A DNA stretch of 64,000 bases from Chaetoceros tenuissimus (taxonomy: Eukaryota > Bacillariophyta > Thalassiosirophyceae > Chaetocerotales > Chaetocerotaceae). This document shows, piece after piece, positions 51,207 through 62,210 of this stretch; within the stretch, counting starts at the first letter, position 1; each line of letters opens with the position of its first letter. The notes below the pieces were generated by a model. The model saw only the letters and a program-made list of their open reading frames with translations. It ran no database searches and was not told the DNA's origin. The translations under genes and the position numbers were made by a program. The DNA lies in assembly GCA_021927905.1 (NCBI GenBank), contig BLLK01000062.1:1054001-1118000 (forward strand). The letters are read 5' to 3'.

Positions 51207-52766
51207 ATGGGATCAAAGCAATCGAAACCTGTTCAGCAAACACAAACTTCAGTTGTTCAAGAACCTGTCGTGAAGACTGAACTTGAAAATGCTGATACTA
51301 TTGATGCAACTCCAAAGAAACTTCCTGTTGGACATCCAAAAATAGACGCAAAAGATGGAAATGGAACAGGCGAGTGCCCATACAAAAATCCTCTAAAGAG
51401 TATAGGTGGTCTATTTGGGAAAAAACGAGTCGCTGATGAGTCTCCAATAGCTCCAAAGAACAATGATTCAATTCAGAATGATGCATCTCAAAGTGGTGGT
51501 TGTCCAGTAAAGGCAAAGAGTGAAAGCAATCAATCTGGAGGAGGTTGCCCTGTAAAAGCTTCAGGATCCAAGACTGTGTACAATGTTTACTCTCAGCCAA
51601 TTGATCCAACAAATAATATGCCGTCAGTGGCGAATCAGCTTCCTGCGCCTATGCAAAATGAAGAATTGTCAACAGAACGTGTGAAATCAACTATTCCAAA
51701 AGGAGGCACAGATGGCGATACTTGGCAATATCCTTCTCCACAAATGTTTTACAACTCGCTTGCAAGAAAGAATAAATTGGGTGATACGGAAGAATCGGAT
51801 ATTGCATCAGTTGTAGCTATTCACAACAATATGAATGAGAAAACCTGGGCAAAAGTAATGGAATGGGAAGACGTCCTTTGTCCAGAAGCAAAGGTCAATG
51901 GCGGATCGAAGCTGCTAAAATTTTTGGGAAGGCCATCTGACTTATCACCAAAAGCTAGAATTAAGAACATGCTATTTGGCCACCCTCTGCCTTTTGATAG
52001 ACATGATTGGACTATTCAAAGACCTGATGGTACAGAGGTTAGATATGTCATTGATTACTATGTGGATGAGACCAAGGCAGATGACTCAGAGGGAAGTGGA
52101 TTTCCTGATATGAATGATCGTGATGCAATCAAGAGCATTTTGGTAGACGTTCGTCCAGCCGCAGATTCTGTAGAGAATGTAATGGGTAGAACTATGACCA
52201 TGCCATACGCAAGAAGAATTGAAAAAAGTACAAATTTTGAACCTTTACCTATGCTTCCTACAGAGGAAATGAAACAACAAATTGAAGAGAGTGAAAAGGT
52301 GTGGCAGAATATTCAACAGAGCGTTCAAGAGAGTAAGACAAAGAAAGAAAAGAGCATGATATTGAAACCTGAAGATATTCCTGATGACCAAAAGAAGGAT
52401 TTTGGACTTGACATAAGTGAAGAGGAGGCAAGAGAAATTGCACAGTCGTTCGCAACTATGCTGGGTAACTGTAAGAATATGCAAGAGGCAGTGAATAATT
52501 GCAAGGATGAAGCAGAGTGCTCCAAGGCTGCATTAGGACTCACTATGTGTCTTGCGAAAGTTGTTTGTCCACTTCAGCAAAATGCTGTGGCTCAAGCTTT
52601 AAATGCAGATGATTTTGATCATAATGATGAAAAAGCAGTTGAGGCATACAATGCTAAATTTGAGAAGGCTTTGGAAAATATGACTGTTTGTGTGACTGGT
52701 AAATCAGCGGCAGCTGCGGCAGCAAGACAAAAATATCCAGACTTGTTCCAAAATTTAGAGAAGTAA
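51207..52766 (+). CDS. Holocytochrome c synthase (heme lyase) with C-terminal twin-Cx9C extension
   Basis: 519 residues; ATG at 51207 gives MGSKQSKP, an N-myristoylation-type start. CP heme-regulatory motifs follow (GECPYKNP, GGCPVKA twice). The HCCS domain spans ~130-345: SPQMFYNSLARKNKL, NMNEKTWAKVMEWEDVLCP, KFLGRPSDLSPKARI, HPLPFDRHDWTIQRPDGTEV (with the heme-ligating His) and VRYVIDYYVDE, ending ILVDVRPAADSVENVMGR. It attaches heme to cytochrome c in the mitochondrial intermembrane space. After a charged linker, residues ~425-480 carry C-x9-C-x5-C-x9-C (NCKNMQEAVNNC, ECSKAALGLTMC), a CHCH-type twin Cx9C, absent from the ~270-residue animal and fungal enzymes as I know them. It is divergent from the methyltransferase gene, with the tRNA gene between. 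Confidence 0.92.
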   Translation: MGSKQSKPVQQTQTSVVQEPVVKTELENADTIDATPKKLPVGHPKIDAKDGNGTGECPYKNPLKSIGGLFGKKRVADESPIAPKNNDSIQNDASQSGGCPVKAKSESNQSGGGCPVKASGSKTVYNVYSQPIDPTNNMPSVANQLPAPMQNEELSTERVKSTIPKGGTDGDTWQYPSPQMFYNSLARKNKLGDTEESDIASVVAIHNNMNEKTWAKVMEWEDVLCPEAKVNGGSKLLKFLGRPSDLSPKARIKNMLFGHPLPFDRHDWTIQRPDGTEVRYVIDYYVDETKADDSEGSGFPDMNDRDAIKSILVDVRPAADSVENVMGRTMTMPYARRIEKSTNFEPLPMLPTEEMKQQIEESEKVWQNIQQSVQESKTKKEKSMILKPEDIPDDQKKDFGLDISEEEAREIAQSFATMLGNCKNMQEAVNNCKDEAECSKAALGLTMCLAKVVCPLQQNAVAQALNADDFDHNDEKAVEAYNAKFEKALENMTVCVTGKSAAAAAARQKYPDLFQNLEK

Positions 52767-53111
52767 TTGGAATGATAATGAAAAAATCTTTATTAATATT
52801 TTTGAATCTAGTCTAGTAATTATTCATAATCAACTGACACCTATTGTACATCTCTCCTACTACTATTATACTTTAATCTCAAACGTACCTTTGTCTGTCA
52901 AGCATCTTCTCATCATCCATCTCTACATCAGTGAAACCCGGAGAATGATCACGAGCGTCTCCGAGCGTCTGTCAGTCACATTCCACATTCAACTACAACC
53001 TTATAAGATACGTACGGTATTGTTACTACTTAGACTAGTGTGTTGTGCTGTTGTGGATTTTCATTTGTTTCTTTTTACTTGCTATCAGTTACATCCAAAT
53101 ATACTAATGAG
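52767..53111. other. Intergenic region upstream of the ceramidase gene
   Basis: 345 bp, AT-rich, with ACGAGCGTCTCCGAGCGTCT (a 9-bp direct repeat GAGCGTCT) near 52950. No gene recognised. Confidence 0.35.
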
Positions 53112-54107
53112 ATGAGTTGGTTACCTCATACATCCAGCATAGATTTCTGTAAGTGCACTGTTATCTTTCGTGATAAAATATTATCTTCACAAGGTGATGT
53201 TGTAAGACCTTCCTTTGTGGTCAAATCACTATTTGGTACATTGAGTGGTAGCTGTACACTAACACATTATTTGTCACTTCGGTACAGGCGAAGATAACTA
53301 CAAAGTTACAGATGCCATTGTAGAATTTCATAACTGTTGGTCGTCTTTGATTGGGATATCTTGTTTCGGCTTATTAGGTTTCATGAAAAATGATGTCACA
53401 AACGAAATGCGCAATAAATTGGCATACCTCATACTTTTTTTCATTGGAGTTGGAAGTGCCGGACTCCATGGCACATTGCACTGGGTATTTCAATCAAGTG
53501 ATGGTAAGTGATCTTCTTTCATTAGATCTGATTCGATTCTGAGATATAGTTGTGATGAATATTAACAAATTCACCATTTGTTTCAGAATTACCAATGATT
53601 TACATGGTCACAGTTATGAATTTTATGGCAATAGAGGCAAATTCAGCTCGAGGAGTATCGAAATATCCATATCTACCGACAATTCTGACGATTGTGATGA
53701 TTGCAGAAACTTTGATATACTACAAATTCCAACAATTCTACTCAGTATTTATTATCACCTACACCTTATTCACATTATTTCATTTCTATTTGATGTACAA
53801 TCTTGTCATAAGGGAGAAGAAAGGTGGTAGTGTATCAAATAAACTGTGGAAGTATCATCATATTGCATACACAGGATCTTTTCTTTTCTGTTGGCTTCCT
53901 GACATGTTGCATTGTGATGTTGTAAACGTTCTACCAACAGGCTTCACGTTGCATGTCTTCTGGCATATTGGAGCAGGATTTGGAGCATATTGTGGCGTCA
54001 TTATTTTAGAACTCATAAGATGCGAAGCTTTGGGCATTCCCATTGAGTTGTCGTCCCTGTTTGGTTGCATACCTTATTTACGGGGAGTAAAGAGCAAAAG
54101 TGACTAG
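53112..54107 (+). CDS. Alkaline ceramidase
   Basis: 257 residues from exons 53112-53148, 53288-53503 and 53587-54107; junctions give SIDFC-EDNYKVTDAIVEFH and QSSD-ELPMIYMV. Multi-pass ER/Golgi membrane hydrolase that splits ceramide into sphingosine and fatty acid. Family motifs are present: DFCEDNY and EFHNCWSS at the start (Glu of Ca site, conserved Ser), GVGSAGLHGTLHW (first zinc His), DELPMIY, and the C-terminal LHVFWHIGAGFGAY with HxxxH-type zinc ligands. About seven hydrophobic spans are seen. The length agrees with the 260-275 residues of ACER/YPC1 enzymes. The small 37-nt first exon supports the chosen start. Confidence 0.9.
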
Positions 54108-54665
54108 AAATAATGACTAGGAATTGTTTGAAGTATACGGTTTTTCATGGAGATTGATGAAGAAAGGAAGGAAAAGATAATCTGTCATTGGTGAGAAATG
54201 TGAAGTACCTATTGATGCCATTTCTTTTCTTCTACCAAACGTATGCTCCATCGCGCGGCAAAAACACACAGGCTGTTGCCCAAAGCGATGAATGCAGATG
54301 GAACGTGCTATGTACAATAAAAGTAAAGAATTGAATTTTGTTTATGGATATAACATGTCTGTATTCGTAATGAGGAAGACGCTAAGATACATTGGCTAGA
54401 TCAATCAGGCGTTATAAAAATAACCGCTTTTATCTTCCCATGATTTTTGGGAATTTTTCCACTTCATTTGATGTGTGTAAGTACTTGAGATACTTAAACT
54501 AGAGGATGGAAGCACACTTAACACAACAATACAAGCTGCTTCTTTCTATTACTCGTAGAGAACAAGTACAAACCTTCAAAAGACACGAAACAGAAGGAGT
54601 AGAATCTTGAATTTGCTGGGACGAAAGAAGGTCACAAAGAAGTGATATCTTTATAAGTGCGGAGG
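54108..54665. other. Intergenic region upstream of the GAF/finger gene
   Basis: 558 bp with no gene. Contains AT-rich sequence and GGGAATTTTTCC-like palindromic text near 54449. No RNA gene or repeat recognised. Confidence 0.35.
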
Positions 54666-57600
54666 ATGGACCCAGAGAGGATACATGCTTACCTTCAAGC
54701 TGCTTGTGCAGGTTTGGGGTTTGACATTGGAGAGGTCTGGTTTTCTTCGAACGAAACCGGAACTTCGACGTCGACAGTAGCTACAATAGGTAAGAATTCC
54801 ATATAGAAAAATATCTTTGATATGTATACGCAAAGTGCATGTGTGATTTTTTCCCTTGTGCTGTGGATTGAATCAAATCGATACTAATTATGTGTTCTTT
54901 GAAAATCACGCATATGAGTAGAATCTAGAGTTGGCACACGGCCGTCGAATTCTCTTTCGAATAAGAGAGATATCAAATTCTTGCAGCTTTACACATCAAA
55001 ATCATATAATAACAGGAGAAATGATCTACTCCGACCAGAATCAAATGCTGAAACAAAAAGTAATCTCAATGATGGCAAGAATGTGAATTCTAACTTGCAC
55101 AAGAGCAGTTCTGATGAAGAAATTAAAAGGCATGTTTTGTCACCCAAGCTTGTCAATGCAATTGCCAATTCTGCTCAAGTTGTATGGGCAAATTGTCAAG
55201 AACGAGAGGGATTACTAGGTCGATCAGATATGAGACTTCAGACGGGTAAGTGATTTATTCTATTAACGGATTTAAAAAAGATGAAAGTAAGAACTGACAA
55301 AATCTGTAAATATGATGTAGCTGTTGGTATGCCAGTGGCTATGGATGCAGATGGGAATATGTGTATTGTAGTCATGTTCAGTCCAAACAATGTACAAAGC
55401 AATACCGATGCAGTCGAATACTTGAAATGCTTATCAGAGGGGGCAACTAGCACGAGTATTCCATGTCTTTTGCCCGTGGTTGATCAAGGTACAAAAACTC
55501 TCACCTTTAATCCGAAAAGATTCAGTGACTTTGAAGAACACGAAGAGACAGTGAGGAAACGACTTGATAATGGTACTTTGCAACCTATGGAAGGCAACTC
55601 AGATGACCCACTTGATGACGAGGTATGTAAAATATGATTTAGCTCTACATTTCTTTTGCAGCGAAGCTAAGACTTGTCTGTACATAGTTGCCAGGTGATT
55701 TCTTTGGTATCCAAATGTTTGGTGAGATTGGTGACTCTCAAAATCCAGATGGGAGCTCTTTGTCGGGGGGTAGTGATGATGGAGCAGCAGCCAACGCTTT
55801 CGATCAGGCAACATATGGATTATGGTCCACTATCATGGACAACCCAGGCATTATTAATTCAGCTATGGACGATATCCCTGAAGAAACCACATCCGCAGCT
55901 GTTGCCATTTCAACTACCCAGACATCATCGATTTATGACCAAAACATGCTACACCCTGAGCAAAGAGAAAGATTGGAAGAATTTACTTCTGCATTTCTCG
56001 CAATGTCTGTATTTGATGCTGCTGACTTTTGGATGCCTACAATAGAGCCAAATGGCACCACTAGCAACTCACTTCGACATTACTTTTCTCTTACATCAAA
56101 TGACAACAACTCTTGCTTGAATTACTTCAAGATCGCATCCAATAATGTAATAATAGAGAGCTGGTCTGGAGCAGTCGGTAGAGCATTTTGTTCAGGCTGT
56201 CCAGTGTGGTCTACAAACACAGAAACCATCGTTGACACTCCTCGTGCAGAGGCTTTTGCCATAGCTAACGTGAAGACTTGTCTTGCTGTCCCAATTTTTT
56301 CAACGGGAGTATCAAAACCGTCTTGTGTATTAGCATTTTATTCCATGGTTCGAAGTGATTGTGTACCATTTGTTTTGAAGTTTGTTCAACGTGCTTTAAG
56401 GAGTTTATGGTTTGGACTGGAAAGTTTGAAACCTCATAAGAGTATTGGGAAAGATTTATGGAAGGATGTAGCTCCCGCTGACCTGGGTGAAATGGCTGCG
56501 GATCTAGAAATGCAAAAGGCTTTCTATCAAAGGAAACGGCCTTTTGGAGATATTTCGACCAAGCAGGTGAGTAGAGAGCAATGTAAAAGACTTTGTTTTC
56601 ACTCGTGATTCTAATAAGAATTTTACCTCTCATATTTTAAATTGTAAGGAACGTGCACCGTCGGATGATCCCAATGCAACTTTGATGTCGCAAATGCAGT
56701 CTATGACCACTCCTTCAGGTGAAGTTTCTGTTCCTCTCAATTCAGAAACAACCCAAATGCACCACTCTAATAGACAATTCCAGCACTCGAAAGAGCTACA
56801 AAATCATCTCCATGAAGCAATCAAATTAGCGGCAGATGCAAAACCTGTTAGTAATGAGAATACTGCAAAGAGAATGAATATTGGACATTCAACGTCCTAC
56901 TTCGTTTCTCAAAACCAAGCTCAGCATGCTGCACAGATGCAAAATAATCTGTCGAGTGAACAAAGTAACAATGCATCATCTCCAATGAACGATTTGTTGT
57001 ATCAACAACAAGATTTCAGCCAAGTATACAGTACACATATTTCACAGCCATGGCAGATACAGCATGGATTGCAACAACCGCCACCATTACAAATGGCGAC
57101 GATTCACCAAGGACCGCAACAATTACAGCAGGAGCAGATGAATAATCAGCAGATATATCACATCCAACAGAGTCAATTGCAACAGCATACACAACAATTT
57201 TCACAAAATGCTGCTGTGATACCTCCAACTCTCTCCAATGCACCTCCTTTCCCTCCTCTTTCTAGCCAACCAAGTCATGTAGCAAATACGTCAACAACTT
57301 CTCCTTTATACTGCCAAGTAGCAGCGACAACTTCTGCTCCGGTTCCTATTGTTAAAGCCCAAGCAAAAGGTTCAAAACAAATTTGCAAAATTCAAGGGTG
57401 TGACCAAGTCGCAGCAAGTAGAAGGCCATATTGTACGAAACATAGTGGAAATCGATTATGTGAGCACCAAGGATGCACTAAGTGCGCACAAGGTGCCACC
57501 CGTTTTTGTATCGGCCATGGGGGAGGCAGGCGATGTACATACCCAGGGTAAGTCCTTTGTTTCATCCTAATTCTTCTAATTCTAGTGACATTCATATTAA

Positions 57601-57995
57601 TCACCGCAACTATGTCCTTGTTTAGATGTGATAAAGGTGCCCGTGATAAGTTCTTCTGCGCAGCACATGGCGGCGGTAAAAGATGCAAACAAGCGGGGTG
57701 TAACAAATCCGCTGTTGGGGGGTCTAATCTATGCACCAGTCACGGTGGAGGACGTCGTTGTGCAGTAGAAGGTTGCCAGAAGTCAGCCCAATCATCGACA
57801 AAGTTTTGTGTCAAACATGGCGGAGGAAAAAAATGTGCACATGAAGGATGTGAAAAGGTCGCAAGAGGAAGAACCCAATTTTGTGCAGGTCACGGTGGAG
57901 GTGTCAGATGCAAACTCGATGGCTGTACTCGTATAGCAATCGGTAAGATGCAACTTTGTAGAACGCATGGTGGAGGCTCAAAGAGGAAATTATAG
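54666..57995 (+). CDS. GAF-domain protein with seven WRKY19-like Cys/His fingers
   Basis: 949 residues from exons 54666-54789, 54970-55245, 55321-55622, 55688-56566, 56649-57547 and 57626-57995. The N-terminus (MDPERIHAYLQAACAGLGFD, EVWF, KFLQLYTSKSYNNRR, AVGMPVAMDADGNMCIVVMF) looks like a GAF-type sensor split over three exons. A second GAF-like domain lies at ~330-420 (RAFCSGCPVWSTNTETIVDT, KTCLAVPIFSTG). A Gln/Asn-rich linker follows. The C-terminus has seven repeats of CxxxGCxKxAxxxxxFCxxHGGG, as in the WRKY19-like fingers of stramenopile proteins. Probably a nuclear regulator that senses a small ligand; DNA binding is inferred. The acceptor at 54970 is the least certain junction, chosen because an in-frame TAA precedes it. 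Confidence 0.82.
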
Positions 57996-58202
57996 AAATT
58001 TTGAGAACCCAATTTTTTAGAATCTGTTACATTACACAATCTTTTTCAAGTCGTAAATATAGCTGAAGAGTATCTCACTACTTTTAACCTTGTAACAAGT
58101 AAAATACATAAAAAAGATTGCTGGGTAAAATTGAAAATTTGTTATCATTGACATCATTCATCATAATTGCCAAATAAACATTAGAGGCATTGCTGATGGT
58201 TG

Positions 58203-58655
58203 TTACTTCTTTTGAGAACCGACTTCATGTTTGACATTCCTTTTATGCCTGAATGGAGCATGTCCAGAGGATATTGCCAATTCATCCACCACAAAATAAT
58301 GAATTGAGTCATCAGTTAAATTGGAAGTCTCAATCTGATCCTCCATAACTCCACTTTCTTTCGTGAATGCAATAGTTCCTTCATGTTTCTTTGCCGTGGG
58401 TGTTATGGATACTACCACTAGTTGCTTATGAAGTGTACTCATACTTCTCGCAAGTGTTTGAATTTGTAGCCAATTTACACTGGAATCTGGTCCAACCAGG
58501 CTAACGCAGAAATCAGAATGGACTTTATCTGGATCATCGGCATATAAAACTAATTCACATCCAAATTGTAAACCTGAATGTACACGATACCCCTTCCGCT
58601 GGAAATGTTTCCTCGCTATTGCGCATCTTTCTTCATGAGATAAACTGGTTTCCAT
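58203..58655 (-). CDS. tRNA-splicing endonuclease subunit, TSEN34-like catalytic domain
   Basis: 150 residues, single exon, ATG at 58655. The whole protein is the tRNA-intron endonuclease catalytic fold: ARKHFQRKGYRVHSGLQFG, CELVLYADDPDKVHSDFCV, VNWLQIQTLARSMSTLHKQL. The RNase-A-like triad is intact: Tyr38, His46 and Lys77. Spacing of 8 and 31 residues equals what I recall for human TSEN34 (Y247, H255, K286), while TSEN2 has a longer second gap. There is no N-terminal domain, so it is shorter than TSEN34 or TSEN2, similar in size to archaeal subunits and Sen15. It would cut introns, and the junctions of permuted pre-tRNAs, at the 3' or 5' site. Inferred from motifs; Sen15 is less likely because it lacks the triad. 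Confidence 0.75.
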   Translation of the reverse strand: METSLSHEERCAIARKHFQRKGYRVHSGLQFGCELVLYADDPDKVHSDFCVSLVGPDSSVNWLQIQTLARSMSTLHKQLVVVSITPTAKKHEGTIAFTKESGVMEDQIETSNLTDDSIHYFVVDELAISSGHAPFRHKRNVKHEVGSQKK

Positions 58656-61382
58656 TATCTTCCATAAAATCGTTATTCTGGATGCTTCAATTCGACAATC
58701 GACCTTGTTTCTTTAAGATGTAACGCTGATGTAGATTTTGGTCTTCTCAATTTAGATTATGGTGTATGGATGAGTATGTAAAATGATAGTAGAATGTCAA
58801 CTTAAAAGTATAGTGCTCCCAAAATATATAAAGAAACTATCATCGCTTGCTATCACTTTTGCGGTGAAAGAAAAGTGTTTTGATAGTAAGGTACATAAAA
58901 AGTACTCAAAGCTCAAGCAGATACAATGACGCGTGTTTACAATACTGTCAAAAATGAAATTAGTGTAATTTTGACCTCATATTTTAGGTTTTGTTTTTAA
59001 TTCGAATTCATTCCAAATACGTATAGGAGGCAAGCCTACAAAAAAAAGGGATGAATAACTTCAACCTTATGCAGAAATTACTTTGAATGCACGTCACATA
59101 GGTTTGGAACTGCTTACTAAACTCTTTTGTCTCTCAACCCCCAGAATTAAAAAAACTCAGTGTTACCTCTCATCTTAGATTGAATCCGGTCTGAAAGTGT
59201 ATATGATCAACAATTGACTGTGTATGAATCTTGACCATGATATTTGATGAGATTGATTGCTCAGTCTAACCATTATTGGATGAAGTTTTGAAGTACATGT
59301 TGCATAAGCTATGAAATCAAGTTATGCAGTACTATTCATAGGCAAGCCTCTATTCGGGATATGGGAGGAGCCCAAGCTCTGTTCCCTAGCTACGAGAAAG
59401 GAAGTCTCAACAGGATTGCAATGACAGAATAACAAAGTTTGTCATGGCTACAACTGTACGACCTATTGAAATATGACTTGTGTTATTGTTTCGTAGAGAG
59501 AAACCAGTACTCAGTGTGTATCGTCTGGGTGGTGGCATCATATCTTCAGTGGGCATAAAGATGGTGCCTACAAAAATGATTCATGTGGTTCTTAGATCAA
59601 TCTAACGAAAATGCATTGAGTGGGGTCGTGTGATAGTCTATGGTCTTCTCACAGCTTCCCATCGGATGGGGTTACTAGGAGTGTACTATCAGATCCTCAA
59701 TACTCTTTCCGTGAATCTGTTTATGGCTATGGGTATCATTGGATCGAGCAGGGACCCTTGTGAATGTAACCTTACACTTGCCTCTGTGCTTGTTCAGATC
59801 AGCAGTTGTTATATTTTAGTTGCTTTCTCTGTTTTAGATGTAATCACTGTCTTGACCTCAAGACTGATGATTTAAATTTTCGCAAAAAGTAGTGACTATT
59901 TCGTGATCTAATATGACTACATTTTCTTGCTAATTGTTATACCATCAAACCGCTTTGTACTGTGCAATTTGCAAGATCTTACGTGACCTTCGAGAACAAC
60001 GGTACAATCATAAATTTTGCCGACAGCATTAACATCTTCAGACTGTTGATACTCCTAATAGTTACCAGAGTACGGAGATACACAAAAGGAGGGAAAGAAA
60101 AGTACTGTAGTTGCTCGCAAACATCCACACATTGAAAGGATAAAACTTGGTAAAGTTATCTATAATGTAATCAAGCTGAATCTGGTCCTACTCTGACCAA
60201 TGAAATTATGTGAAGTACCATGGAATTTACTCCATCGAGATGCCTGCTTTTTGCATTCGTAGTCTGTGTTTGGTTCAGTAATTTCCAGTGTAATATTAAC
60301 CTTATTTGAATAACCAAAGTCACTCCATATCTTCGTTCAAGTTAGTTGACTCTTATGTTGGCAAGATAAATAACACAGTGCTTCTTTGTGGCAAATTTAC
60401 GGAAGTTTCCACTTGTTTTGCGCTACTTTGCATCACTCTTTAATTCTTCAGAGAGATCGTAGATGTCCTCTTGAACAAGCATATGCATCATCTTCATCTT
60501 ATAAATCGCAATGTGAGTATTTCACATGATTACATGTATAAATCCTAAAGAATGCTTCCTATATTCTAGAACTACGAGTTATATTACAACTTTCTTCTTT
60601 CATACAAGACTCTATTGTCGTTCCCGAATTTACTTCTCTAAAATATTTCTAAACCAAAGGTGAAAAGCCATTCATTTTCAGACTTACTCATAGCTGATGT
60701 CAGATCTACTGTTTAAGTTGCTATATATATATATAGAAACAAATATATCATCATATTCTCATACTCTTGAATGCTTCCCTGAGCTCCACTTTCCAAGGTT
60801 TCACACTTTTGATGAGCTCAGCCGTGTAAGTGACCAGAGTCTCGTTTCTTCTGCAAGACCTCTAGCTCATGGTATATCTAGCTCATGGTATAAAACATAT
60901 TTCTTCATTGAGTGACATAGCTCAAGACAACAATACAGCCCCTCATTTCGAAACATAGTTCTGAGAACCGAGTATCTTTTGTTTTAAAGGTATGGTACTG
61001 TTCGGTCGATTGAAATTGGACCTAGTTTCTTACAATACTATTTAGTCGGTTGACTAAGCATCAAAGTTCTTTTGAGGTTGCCATTCGGTCAAATGACCAA
61101 ATACAGAGTTGACAGAAGATGCTCATGTTATCTTAGCTCTTCAGATCATTGTCTGCTTTTTGAGTACAGAGTTTTGTACCTTCGACTTTTACTTTTAATA
61201 CAGAATATCGCATCTTATCTCCGGCCTTGTAGGTACCCACTATGTAGAACAGAGTTTTGCTTCTCCGTTTAACGAGCTTTCATATCTGGATTTCGAAAGT
61301 TGGGCTCTTATTGGGCTGTTTCCGTACTGAGTTTTGCACCTCTAATAGACAGAGGAGACTCGAAAATAAGCAGAGGAGAGAA
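58656..61382. other. Gene-poor region
   Basis: About 2.7 kb with no convincing gene. It contains a 17-bp tandem duplication (CTAGCTCATGGTATA twice, ~60860-60893), a (TA)n run at ~60722-60734, and degenerate copies of an (A)CAGAGTTTTG motif at ~61167, 61250 and 61327, about 80 bp apart. Several short open frames (e.g. 59630-59875) have no family features. It could be decayed mobile DNA or long regulatory sequence. Confidence 0.45.
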
Positions 61383-61715
61383 ATGCTGGGGATTGTTACT
61401 AATACTGGTAGACCTGGTAAAGGTAGACCTGTTGCTGACAAACCTGTCTACTATGCAAAGGATATAAAGACGTGGTTGAAGGTGAAGATTTTCCATGAAG
61501 TCACTGACTGGCCTGCCTTTTTGAGAAAGGAGTTCCCTCAGCAATTTGGTGGCAAGAACGACCAGGAGATCAGAAAAGGAGTCACTGACGCAATCTCTCA
61601 TTAGGGAAAAGTCTGCAAAGATGGATTCTTTGTTTCTTATAGTAATAGTGGCTTCGTGGACGTTCTCGAAGAAGAGACCGAGAAACAAACGCAGAAAAAA
61701 CGAGCAAAGAAGTAA
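61383..61715 (+). pseudogene. Possible broken small gene with in-frame TAG
   Basis: From ATG 61383 the frame runs 73 codons (MLGIVTNTGRPGKGRPVADK, KDIKTWLKVKIFHEVTDWPA, FLRKEFPQQFGG) to TAG at 61602. It stays protein-like in the same frame for 36 more codons (GKVCKDGFFVSYSNSGFVDV, LEEETEKQTQKKRAKK) to TAA at 61713. Composition is charged and unlike the surrounding AT-rich non-coding sequence. Either a nonsense mutation interrupts an old gene, or the CTCTCATTAG is a splice acceptor and an intron removes the stop. I do not recognise the family; it may be the end of a decayed mobile element. Confidence 0.35.
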
Positions 61716-62210
61716 GAGGAGAACAATAGTACCTGTAACTTACTAATTTTACTTTGAGTAATTCTTGATGTGAAGTAAGTACAACCATGAGAAGAGAAGG
61801 AGAAGGATCTTGTCCAAGCTGCAAGGGGGGATTCAAATCGAGTCTATCACAAAATCAAAAAAAGCAATGCTGATTAATACACATGCAACTCAACTCACTG
61901 TTGTGCTTAGAGCTATAGTGCATTGCTCTTGATTCGTCTCGAGGCAGTGCAGTGGAATTGAATCTAGGACGATAATTGCTAAACCTTACTAAACGTTCTT
62001 AGTTTAGAAGTGAAACGATGACGATTCAAAAGGTACAAAAAAATGCAGATTGATTGTGAAAGGGTTAGAAGAGTGTATTTGTTTCTTTCAATTTTGTTTT
62101 TATTTACTAACTATATGACATAAAAGTAACAAATTACTATTCCAAAATTAAAACTACCAGTTTTATCGACACGCCATCCCTTTTGACATAAGCCTCGCAT
62201 CGGTATGTCA
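61716..62210. other. Region between the broken small frame and the acidic orphan gene
   Basis: About 495 bp, AT-rich, no gene or repeat recognised; includes the 3' UTR of the minus-strand gene ending at 62211. Confidence 0.4.

Noticed and set aside
59630-59875. 81-codon hydrophobic open frame in the gene-poor region
   Set aside because: No initiation context, no family pattern and no splice-linked neighbours; length is within chance expectation.
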